5,883 nt of DNA from Competibacteraceae bacterium UBA2792 (GTDB lineage: Bacteria; Pseudomonadota; Gammaproteobacteria; Competibacterales; Competibacteraceae), in contig DEHU01000225.1 of the NCBI GenBank assembly GCA_002352125.1, positions 1 through 5,883 of the forward strand. The letters run 5' to 3'. The translations under genes and the position numbers were made by a program. Positions 1 to 5,842 of the stretch are shown here, one piece after another; position 1 is the first letter of the stretch, and each line of letters begins with the position of its first letter. The notes beneath the pieces were generated by a model that was not told where the DNA came from, made no database searches, and saw only the letters and a list, made by a program, of their open reading frames with translations.

Positions 1-1
1 G

Positions 2-604
2 AACCCGTGGGCGACCGCGATCAACGATGGCGATGGCGGCACGCAAACCCTTACGTTCAATATCACCGGCAACACCAATGCATCGCTGTTCAGTGCAGGG
101 CCGGCAATTTCTGCGGCCGGCGTGCTCACGTACACTCCGGCGGCCAACGCCAACGGCAGCGCGACGATCACCGTGACGCTCTCCGACAACGGCGGTACCG
201 CCAACAGCGGCGTGGATACATCGGCAGCACAGACCTTTACCATCACGGTGAACGCGGTGAACGACGCGCCCAGCTTCACTGCTGGATCGGATCAGACAGT
301 CGATGAGGACGCTGGCGCGCAGACCGTTCCCGGCTGGGCCACCAGCATCTCCGCAGGGCCGGCGAACGAAGCGGGACAGACGCTGAACTTCAACATCACC
401 GGCAACACCAACCCCAGCTTGTTCGGCGCCGGACCGGCGATCTCGTCCACTGGTGTGCTGACCTATACTTCAGCGGCCAACGCCAATGGCAGCGCGACGA
501 TCACGGTCACTCTTTCAGACAACGGCAGCACTGCTAACGGCGGGGTGGATACGTCCGCTTCACAGACCTTCACCATTACCGTCAATGCTGTCAACGACCC
601 ACCG
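2..604 (+). repeat. Tandem cadherin/Ig-like coding repeats (about 333-base unit)
   Basis: Two adjacent copies of the same domain are visible, with VNDAP/VNDPP as the boundary. The first copy (2-271) is cut by the left edge and the second spans 272-604, 111 residues. The first is two residues shorter between WAT and the TLTF/TLNF strand. The copies align almost without other gaps: FNITGNTN, AGPAIS, GVLTYT, AANANGSATITVTLSDNG, GVDTS and QTFTITVNAVND recur. At DNA level they differ at many synonymous third positions, so these are older duplications held by protein-level selection, not a fresh or slipping tandem array. More copies probably lie to the left. Confidence 0.85.
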
Positions 605-2812
605 GTGGCGCAGCCCAAAACCGCCAGCGCCCAGGCCAACATGAAAATCACTGGCCTTTCGGGACTGCTGACCGGGGTTACCGACCCCGATATCAACACC
701 GGATCGCCAGCCTGTAATCCGACGTTTACGGTCGGCACCGTCGGCCCAACCACGAGCCCCACCGGCGGCACGATCTCAAACGTCGATGTGAACGCCGGCA
801 CGTTCGACTTCGACCCACCGCCCGGCGTAACTGGCGCCGTGACGTTCAACTACACCGTTGTGGACAGCGGCTGCGGCGCCGGGGGGCCGCAGACCAGCGC
901 GCCCGCCACGATCACGGTCAACGTCAGCGGCCCGGTCATCTGGTTCGTCGATCCGGCCGCAGGCACCAACGGCAACGGCACCCTGGCTAGTTCCTTTAAT
1001 AGCCTGGCGTCGGCCAACACGGCCAAGGGCACTAACACGAATCACCGCATCTTCGTCTACAGCGGCACCACGGCCGCAGGTACGGGGGTCAGTCTGACTG
1101 GAGACACCACCCAGGCCGGCGCACAATGGCTGATTGGTCAGGGTGCCAGCGGCGCGAGTTTCGATGCCCTGATGGGTATTTCGCCGCCCCTTGGCACGAT
1201 CGCCCGGCCGGGAATCGGTGGGACGCGGCCGACGATTCAGGGCACGCTGACCTTGAACGGCAATAACGTTAAGGCGCAAGGTTTTAACCTCACCACTGGC
1301 ACGGCCACCGGCATCAATGACGCCGCCGGCGCGATCTCCGGAGTGAATGTCAGCGAGGTTAGCGTTACCAGCACGACTGGCACTGCCGTGAACCTGTCGA
1401 GCCTGGGCGGCACCATCAGCCTGACCAGCGTTTCGGCCAACGGTGGGGCCAACGGCATCGTGCTGGACACGACCACCGGCAGCTTTACCGTGACCGGCGA
1501 CGGCTCAAACACCTCTGTCGGCGGTAATAGCAGCGGAGGCACTATCGCTAACATGGTGGGGGCCGATGGCGCTACCAGTGGTATTGGTGTTTACCTGAAT
1601 AGCGCGCAAAACGTGACTCTGCGGCGGATGACCATCAATGGCACGAACCAGAACTTTGGCATCCGGGGGTTCTCGGTCAACGGGTTCGCGCTGGAGTATT
1701 CGACCGTTGGGGGGACCAACGGCACGAACGGCACTATCGATAGTTATGGCGAGGGCGGTGTCTATTTCGGTAACGCTACGACCACGGGCTTGACGGGAAC
1801 GGGTACAGTAACCAGCTGCACCATCAGTGGCAGCTGGGCGCGCAATTTCTCCGTGGTCAACACCAGCGGCACGCTGAATCGCTTAACCATCACCGGTACT
1901 ACCTTTGGGTTACCGGTTGCGACAAGCGATAACGATAGCTTGGCAGTAGAGGCGCGTAACAACGGGACCGTCGCCAACGTGACGGTGACAGGTTCGACCT
2001 TCACTGGCGCAGCTGGCGATTTGATCGATTTCACCGGCCAAACCGGTACGACCATGGATGTGGTGTTCCAGAACAACACGCTTTCCAATAACCACCCCTT
2101 TAACATCATTGGTGGTGGCGGAGCAACACTGGCAACGCAAGGCACGTATACCTTCAACACGTCCAGCAACGGCTTCCGCGGCGCCAACGGCAGCGGTATT
2201 ACCCTGCAGAAAGCTAGTGCCGGAACGTCGTTGAGCGGAACATTTAACACCAACACGATCGGTGTAACCGGTGTAACTGGTTCCGGCTCCGCGTCAGGCA
2301 ACGGACTGTTCTTCTCCTTTGCTGGCGGGGGGACGATCACCTCGGCGCTCACCAACAATCAGATTCGGAATTACAGCGGTAACGCGGGTATCTTCGACGA
2401 CAACACGGGTGGAACCTATGCCGTCAACTTGACGATGACCGGTAATACGGCTGCCGAACCCGGAGCTGGTGCCTTTGCTGGTTTGGCATTGACCGCCGGT
2501 GCTCCTTCTTCCAGCGATGCCATCCATGTCTGCGCACAGATCGGCGGTGCTGGAGCCTCACAAAATGATTTCAGCACTGGTGATCCGAGTAACGCCAATG
2601 ACATCATCCTTGGGGGTGGAGCGTCAGGAGCATCGTCTATTCAACTACCGGGTCTCGTACCTTCTGGCACTGAGCCGGCGAGGCAAACGCAAGTTCAAAA
2701 TTTCGTTCTAGCCAATAACAACGTTGCCGGGACAGCAGTTACCGCATACGTGGATTCAGCGACATTTGCATCAACTTTTGTGGGGGGCGCAGCCTGTCCG
2801 ACACCACCGTAA
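2..2812 (+). CDS. Large cadherin/Ig-like repeat and beta-helix surface protein, C-terminal part (5' end outside window)
   Basis: The frame is open from the left edge to the TAA at 2810-2812, giving 936 visible residues; the true start lies upstream. A GTG at 122 is an internal valine, because repeat sequence continues to its left. Visible residues 1-201 are two cadherin/Ig-like repeats with hallmarks FNITGNTN, GVLTYT, ATITVTLSDNG, QTFTITVNAVNDAP and VDEDAG. Residues 202-310 are a divergent third domain ending in APATITVNV. From residue 314 (WFVDPAAGTNGNGTL) to about 900 the chain is rich in Gly, Thr, Asn, Ser and Val, with recurring short strands such as NVTLRRMTI, VTSCTISGS and LNRLTITGTTF, typical of right-handed parallel beta-helix (pectin-lyase-like) proteins. 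It ends in GGAACPTPP with no LPXTG or hydrophobic anchor. Such architectures are usually secreted or surface adhesins; no catalytic site is evident. The ligand and export route cannot be read here. Base composition becomes less GC-rich over roughly the last 170 bases. Confidence 0.85.
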   Translation, partial: NPWATAINDGDGGTQTLTFNITGNTNASLFSAGPAISAAGVLTYTPAANANGSATITVTLSDNGGTANSGVDTSAAQTFTITVNAVNDAPSFTAGSDQTVDEDAGAQTVPGWATSISAGPANEAGQTLNFNITGNTNPSLFGAGPAISSTGVLTYTSAANANGSATITVTLSDNGSTANGGVDTSASQTFTITVNAVNDPPVAQPKTASAQANMKITGLSGLLTGVTDPDINTGSPACNPTFTVGTVGPTTSPTGGTISNVDVNAGTFDFDPPPGVTGAVTFNYTVVDSGCGAGGPQTSAPATITVNVSGPVIWFVDPAAGTNGNGTLASSFNSLASANTAKGTNTNHRIFVYSGTTAAGTGVSLTGDTTQAGAQWLIGQGASGASFDALMGISPPLGTIARPGIGGTRPTIQGTLTLNGNNVKAQGFNLTTGTATGINDAAGAISGVNVSEVSVTSTTGTAVNLSSLGGTISLTSVSANGGANGIVLDTTTGSFTVTGDGSNTSVGGNSSGGTIANMVGADGATSGIGVYLNSAQNVTLRRMTINGTNQNFGIRGFSVNGFALEYSTVGGTNGTNGTIDSYGEGGVYFGNATTTGLTGTGTVTSCTISGSWARNFSVVNTSGTLNRLTITGTTFGLPVATSDNDSLAVEARNNGTVANVTVTGSTFTGAAGDLIDFTGQTGTTMDVVFQNNTLSNNHPFNIIGGGGATLATQGTYTFNTSSNGFRGANGSGITLQKASAGTSLSGTFNTNTIGVTGVTGSGSASGNGLFFSFAGGGTITSALTNNQIRNYSGNAGIFDDNTGGTYAVNLTMTGNTAAEPGAGAFAGLALTAGAPSSSDAIHVCAQIGGAGASQNDFSTGDPSNANDIILGGGASGASSIQLPGLVPSGTEPARQTQVQNFVLANNNVAGTAVTAYVDSATFASTFVGGAACPTPP

Positions 2813-2842
2813 ATTTATTGCAATGAAAAGAGGAACCAACTT

Positions 2843-3340
2843 ATGGCAGAACCATTTCTTTCCGAAATTCGAATGATGAGTTTCAATTTCGCCCCCAAGG
2901 GGTGGGCGCTGTGCGATGGCCAATTATTGCCCATCAACCAAAACCAGGGGCTTTTTTCGCTCCTTGGCACGACATTCGGTGGGGATGGTCGCGTGAATTT
3001 TGCTTTGCCCGACCTGCGTGGCCGCGTGCCGATTCACGTCGGCAACAGCCATACGCTCGGGGCACGGGGCGGCGAGCAGTCCCACACGCTGTCGATCGCG
3101 GAATTACCGACCCATGCCCACGCGCCGAAGGGCTCCAATACTCCGGCAGAGACGAATGTCGCCACGGGGGGCTATCTGGCAATTTCCAACAATGTCTACG
3201 CACCTCCGGGCAATCTGGTTGCAATGTCGCCGTCCGAGGTGGGCACGGTAGGTAGCAGTCAGTCGCACCTGAACATGCAGCCCTTCCTGACGCTGAATTT
3301 CAGCATCGCCCTACAGGGCATTTTCCCGTCACCAACCTAA
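2843..3340 (+). CDS. Phage tail collar domain protein (MdpB-like), paralogue 1
   Basis: This 165-residue protein opens with a tail collar domain at residues 5-67 (FLSEIRMM, NFAPKGWALCDGQLLP, LLGTTFGGDG, FALPDLRGRVPIH). A GGEQSHTLS segment follows, then LPTHAHA with an HxH pair at residues 91 and 93, a variable stretch rich in Asn, Ala and Pro (95-133), and the family-typical end SQSHLNMQPFLTLNFSIALQGIFPSPT read in two parts at 139-153 and 154-165. The fold occurs in receptor-binding ends of phage fibres and in stand-alone bacterial proteins called microcystin-dependent proteins, whose role is unsettled. In T4 fibre proteins HxH pairs coordinate metal along the trimer axis; the same role here is inference. 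There is no signal peptide or membrane segment. The start is set by AAAAGAGGAA at 2826-2835, eight bases before ATG. The gene lies 30 bases after the adhesin stop and 11 before the next paralogue. Confidence 0.92.
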   Translation: MAEPFLSEIRMMSFNFAPKGWALCDGQLLPINQNQGLFSLLGTTFGGDGRVNFALPDLRGRVPIHVGNSHTLGARGGEQSHTLSIAELPTHAHAPKGSNTPAETNVATGGYLAISNNVYAPPGNLVAMSPSEVGTVGSSQSHLNMQPFLTLNFSIALQGIFPSPT

Positions 3341-3351
3341 CGGAGAGGCAC

Positions 3352-3852
3352 ATGGCGCAACCTTATGTTGGTGAAATCCGAATGTTCGCAGGGAATTTTG
3401 CCCCAGCTGGTTGGATGTTTTGCGAGGGACAACTTCTTCCTATTTCCGAGAACGAGACGCTTTTCAATCTGATCGGCACTACATACGGCGGCGATGGACA
3501 ATCGACATTTGCATTGCCCGATCTACGGGGCCGATTGCCGCTTCACATGGGTAATGGTTTCGTTTTGGCCGAGACCGGTGGCGTGGAAGAGGTCACTTTG
3601 ACGGTCAACCAAATCCCTGCTCACGGCCATCCGATGTTGGCATCGAACGATATTCCTACCCTGAGCAATCCACAAAACAACGTGACCGGTCAGGCAGCGG
3701 CAAAGCTCTATCGTGCCGGCGCTCCGACGATATCGCTTGCGACGGGATCTGTCACTTCCGTAGGTGGGTCACAGCCGCACACTAATTTTCAGCCATACCT
3801 GTGTGTCAGCTTTATCGTCTCGCTCTTTGGGATTTTCCCATCGCCCACTTAA
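3352..3852 (+). CDS. Phage tail collar domain protein (MdpB-like), paralogue 2
   Basis: The 166-residue product has the same layout as its upstream neighbour: collar domain at residues 5-67 (YVGEIRMF, NFAPAGWMFCEGQLLP, LIGTTYGGDG, FALPDLRGRLPLH), then GGVEEVTLTVNQ, IPAHGH with histidines at 91 and 93, a variable middle (95-135), and GGSQPHTNFQPYL leading to a C-terminus IFPSPT identical to that of paralogue 1. The C-terminal strand VSFIVSLFG departs from the usual NFSIALQG. Cys24 in the collar is shared by all three paralogues; Cys151 near the end is not shared with paralogue 1. There is no signal peptide. A good Shine-Dalgarno GGAGAGG at 3342-3348 fixes the ATG. Third-position use is more T- and A-rich than in the beta-helix gene. 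Translation in series with its neighbours is likely from the 11-base gaps. Confidence 0.92.
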   Translation: MAQPYVGEIRMFAGNFAPAGWMFCEGQLLPISENETLFNLIGTTYGGDGQSTFALPDLRGRLPLHMGNGFVLAETGGVEEVTLTVNQIPAHGHPMLASNDIPTLSNPQNNVTGQAAAKLYRAGAPTISLATGSVTSVGGSQPHTNFQPYLCVSFIVSLFGIFPSPT

Positions 3853-3863
3853 GAGAAACCATC

Positions 3864-4388
3864 ATGGCCGATCCTTTTGTCGCCGAGATTCGTATCTTTC
3901 CCTTCAACTTTGCCCCGAAAGGCTGGGCATTCTGTGATGGGCAACTTATGCCACTATCTCAGAATACGGCCCTATTTTCCTTGCTGGGAACCACCTACGG
4001 TGGGAATGGCAAGAGCGATTTCGCCCTTCCCGACCTCCAAGGCCGAGCACCCATGCATCCTGGTCAAGGACCAGGGCTTTCATTGCACGATTTGGGGGAA
4101 ACGGGAGGAAGCGAAACGGTCACTCTTCTTGAAAGTGAGATTCCCTCCCATAATCATTCGCTAGGCGCGCAAAACGTGCCGTTAGGTGGTTCTGCCACGC
4201 CTGCCGGCAACGTACTGAGCCGGCCCGCCAGCGGCAACCTCTATGCCACAACGAATCCACAACTGGTCCCGATGTCCGAGCAGGTGCTCGCACCCGCCGG
4301 TGGCGACCAGCCCCACAACAACATGCAGCCTTACCTGACCTTTTACTTCTGCATCGCGCTGCAAGGCGTTTTCCCGCCTCGCGGCTAG
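3864..4388 (+). CDS. Phage tail collar domain protein (MdpB-like), paralogue 3
   Basis: Starting at ATG 3864 the product has 174 residues and aligns from its first residue with the two upstream paralogues (MADPFVAEIR against MAEPFLSEIR and MAQPYVGEIR). The in-frame GTG at 3801 would add 21 residues unlike the family and overlap the previous gene, so it is rejected. Collar domain is at residues 5-67 (NFAPKGWAFCDGQLMP, LLGTTYGGNG, FALPDLQGRAPMH). It is followed by a longer GPGLSLHDLGETGGSETVTLL segment (in part residues 69-89), IPSHNHS with His96 and His98, a variable section with PAGNVLSRP and SGNLYAT, and GGDQPHNNMQPYL. It ends VFPPRG, a more usual family ending than the IFPSPT of the other two. 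The ribosome site is weak (AAGAGA at 3851-3856), so translation may depend on coupling to the stop 11 bases upstream. No signal peptide is seen. Confidence 0.92.
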   Translation: MADPFVAEIRIFPFNFAPKGWAFCDGQLMPLSQNTALFSLLGTTYGGNGKSDFALPDLQGRAPMHPGQGPGLSLHDLGETGGSETVTLLESEIPSHNHSLGAQNVPLGGSATPAGNVLSRPASGNLYATTNPQLVPMSEQVLAPAGGDQPHNNMQPYLTFYFCIALQGVFPPRG

Positions 4389-4411
4389 ACCATCCTGCCC
4401 GGGAAATCTCG

Positions 4412-4849
4412 GTGAACAGACGAAATTTCATAAAAAATACAATATGCTGGTCTGTGATGGCCTTTAGCGGTTGGATTTCGGTCAGCATGACCGCCCGTTC
4501 GGCGCCCAAGACGCCGGCATCCGGCTCGAAATTCTTGCCGCCACTCGGTGAAACCTTCAGCTACGACAACTTCAAGGCCCACATCGGCGAGACGTTCTAC
4601 GTCTACGGCGGCAAAGGCTTGCGCAACGTCGTCAACCTCAAACTTATCGCGGTGGAGAATCTTCGTCGCGACAAGAATGCCGAGCAGTTCGCGGTGCGCT
4701 TTAGCGGTCCCGCCGAGGAGCCTCTTCCCGGCGGGGTGTACCACTTTCAACACTCCGCTTCCGGTGAGTTCGACCTGTTGATTGCCCCCGCCATGTCCGA
4801 CGGCAAAGGCCGGTATTACCGGGCCGATTTCAACCTGTTGCTACCGTGA
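4412..4849 (+). CDS. Exported DUF6916-like protein with twin-arginine-type signal
   Basis: The 145-residue product begins NRRNFIK, close to the twin-arginine consensus, followed by a hydrophobic stretch (residues 10-28) and a small-residue region TARSA, with likely cleavage near residues 30-31. It is therefore probably moved folded across the inner membrane, though Sec export is not excluded. The GTG start is preferred because only it includes the RR motif; an in-frame ATG at 4457 would cut the signal. GGGAAA at 4401-4406 is a fair ribosome site. The mature part carries FKAHIGETFYV (54-64), VNLKLIAVENL, FAVRFSGPAEEPLPGGVYHF and a C-terminal YYRADFNLLLP, and matches the protein encoded at 5345-5638 on the other strand. 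I recall this family as DUF6916; no function is established. It follows the collar genes by 23 bases and overlaps the acetyltransferase start, so it belongs to the same transcription unit. Confidence 0.85.
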   Translation: MNRRNFIKNTICWSVMAFSGWISVSMTARSAPKTPASGSKFLPPLGETFSYDNFKAHIGETFYVYGGKGLRNVVNLKLIAVENLRRDKNAEQFAVRFSGPAEEPLPGGVYHFQHSASGEFDLLIAPAMSDGKGRYYRADFNLLLP

Positions 4850-5352
4850 TGCCAGCTCTGGCACTAACCTTGCGAACGTTTCGAGCCGAAGACCGCGATT
4901 TTCTCTTTCGCGTCTACGCCAGCACCCGCGTCGAAGAGCTCGCCCTCACCGACTGGGACGAGACGCAAAAACAGGCGTTTCTCGTCCAGCAGTTCGAGGC
5001 GCAGCACCACCATTACCAAACTCACTACCGAGGGGCGCGGTTCGATCTCATCCTGCTGGATGGCGAACCGATCGGTCGGCTGTACGTGGCCCGCTGGAAA
5101 GAGGAGATTCGCATCATGGACATCGCGCTGCTGCCCGCATTTCGCAATCGGGCCGTCGGCGGCGGTCTGTTGCGCGATCTGTTAGAAGAAGCCGCCGCCA
5201 CGAACCGACGTCTGACCATCCACGTCGAACGCTACAATCCCGCACTGCGGTTATATCGTCGCCTGGGCTTCGAACCGGTCGGCGAAACCGGCGTCTATCT
5301 CCTGCTCGCGGTGGAACCACCGACCGACCGGTCAACCGGCGCGCTCAGGTGA
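4849..5352 (+). CDS. GNAT family N-acetyltransferase
   Basis: The 167-residue product has the GNAT fold in order: an N-terminal LTLRTFRAEDRDFLFRVY segment, a central LILLDGEPIGRLYV hairpin (68-80), motif A at 91-113 with the acetyl-CoA pyrophosphate loop RAVGGG (101-106, fitting R-x-x-G-x-G), and motif B with VERYNPALRLYRRLGFEPVGE (in part 127-145). It should transfer an acetyl group from acetyl-CoA to an amine; the substrate cannot be told. No signal peptide, so cytoplasmic. The ATG at 4849 overlaps the preceding TGA as TGATG, the usual form of translational coupling; the adjacent GTG at 4846 is an alternative that adds one residue. Being coupled to the DUF6916-like and collar genes suggests it acts on a product of this cluster, which is inference. 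Its 3' end overlaps the opposite-strand gene by 8 bases. Confidence 0.9.
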   Translation: MPALALTLRTFRAEDRDFLFRVYASTRVEELALTDWDETQKQAFLVQQFEAQHHHYQTHYRGARFDLILLDGEPIGRLYVARWKEEIRIMDIALLPAFRNRAVGGGLLRDLLEEAAATNRRLTIHVERYNPALRLYRRLGFEPVGETGVYLLLAVEPPTDRSTGALR

Positions 5353-5638
5353 AAATCGCCTCGTAACGCATGGCTTGGCCTTGCGGGCCGAGCGGCACCA
5401 GAAAAATCCCCAGCTCCCCCATCGACTCGTTTCGCAGCGGGTAGGTGGCTTGTGGCAGCAACGGCGTCAGCGGGCCGGCGAACAGCAGCGAATACGGTTG
5501 CCGGCGGTAGCCGCTTTCGGCGCCCAGCGGAGTAGCCGTAGTCAGTTTTAGGTCGATTCCAGCGTCTTGCCCGAGAGAAACATGAAAGTTCTGCCCCACG
5601 CATTCGCGCCAGTGATCCAGGGTTAGGGTGTCCAGCAT
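5345..5638 (-). CDS. DUF6916-like protein without signal peptide
   Basis: The 97-residue product aligns along its whole length with the mature part of the protein encoded at 4412-4849: LDHWRECVGQNFHV against FKAHIGETFYV, then IDLKLTTATPL, YSLLFAGPLTPLLPQATYPL against FAVRFSGPAEEPLPGGVYHF (residues 49-68), MGELGIFLVPLGP and the C-terminal YEAIFT. It is the more typical version, with the LLPQATY and FLVP motifs intact, and it has no signal peptide or membrane segment, so it is probably cytoplasmic or leaves the cell by another route. Function unknown. It points back toward the cluster and its stop codon lies inside the acetyltransferase gene. The upstream ribosome site is poor (only CTGGA-like sequence). 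An extended -10 candidate lies about 75 bases before the start. Confidence 0.82.
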   Translation of the reverse strand: MLDTLTLDHWRECVGQNFHVSLGQDAGIDLKLTTATPLGAESGYRRQPYSLLFAGPLTPLLPQATYPLRNESMGELGIFLVPLGPQGQAMRYEAIFT

Positions 5639-5710
5639 TGTCGTTGGTCCAGCGTGATTGGCGAATTTTCTTTAGCTAGAGCGCATGGCCCCTGCCCGTA
5701 ACTTTCTTTC

Positions 5711-5719
5711 ATTGTAGCA
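5711..5719 (-). promoter_or_regulatory. Candidate extended -10 promoter for the minus-strand DUF6916-like gene
   Basis: Read on the minus strand this is TGCTACAAT, an extended -10 element (TGn plus five of six matches to TATAAT). No good -35 is found at the normal spacing, which extended -10 promoters can tolerate. Transcription would begin near 5704 and give a leader of about 65 bases before the ATG at 5638. Predicted from pattern only. Confidence 0.3.
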
Positions 5720-5769
5720 GTAGCAAATGAGCCGTGTTCCGGGTAGTCCGTCTCGGTTGGGGAGTCCGC

Positions 5770-5797
5770 TTGTCCGGCCGGGCGCGATGCCGGACAA
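5770..5797. repeat. 9-bp perfect inverted repeat in the galU upstream region
   Basis: TTGTCCGGC at 5770-5778 is the exact reverse complement of GCCGGACAA at 5789-5797, with a 10-base centre. The dyad could be a binding site for a dimeric regulator or a hairpin in RNA. Neither strand has a T-run after it, so it does not look like an intrinsic terminator. It coincides with the predicted -35 and -10 boxes, which would suit an operator. Confidence 0.6.
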
Positions 5798-5798
5798 T
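5770..5798 (+). promoter_or_regulatory. Candidate sigma70-type promoter for galU
   Basis: TTGTCC (5770-5775) and GACAAT (5793-5798) are separated by exactly 17 bases and lie about 45 bases before the galU start, a standard arrangement. The -35 matches TTGACA at TTG only plus a C at the fifth position, and the -10 matches four of six bases. The two boxes sit on the arms of an inverted repeat, so the match may partly reflect that palindrome. Confidence 0.35.
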
Positions 5799-5827
5799 GC
5801 AATGCTGTTCGCGACCCAACAATCGAT

Positions 5828-5833
5828 AGGGAG
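5828..5833 (+). promoter_or_regulatory. Ribosome binding site of galU
   Basis: AGGGAG stands nine bases before the GTG at 5843 and selects it as start. The ATG at 5835 is too close to this site and meets a stop after two further codons. Confidence 0.65.
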
Positions 5834-5842
5834 TATGCAAGA

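Noticed and set aside
463..2607. Several long minus-strand and alternative-frame open frames inside the adhesin gene
   Set aside because: They are shadows of a GC-rich, repeat-coding gene; their products are low-complexity Pro/Val/Leu- or Arg-rich with no domain.
3801..3863. GTG 3801 as start of the third collar gene
   Set aside because: The added 21 residues come from the overlapping end of the second collar gene in another frame and do not match the family; ATG 3864 aligns with the other paralogues.
2843..4388. Prophage tail module
   Set aside because: Only stand-alone collar proteins are seen, no baseplate, sheath, tube, tape-measure, head or lysis genes, and the left neighbour is a cell-surface repeat protein; a remnant outside the window cannot be excluded.
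2843..4388. Diversity-generating retroelement acting on the collar genes
   Set aside because: No reverse transcriptase or template repeat is visible, and the paralogue differences are not limited to adenine-position changes in a defined block.
5370..5388. Small hairpin TTGGCC/GGCCGA near the convergent junction as a terminator
   Set aside because: The stem is short with a wobble pair, lies inside the minus-strand coding sequence and lacks a T-run on either side.
5745..5768. Two AGTCCG direct repeats 18 bases apart
   Set aside because: Six-base matches in GC-rich sequence are expected by chance and no third regular copy follows.
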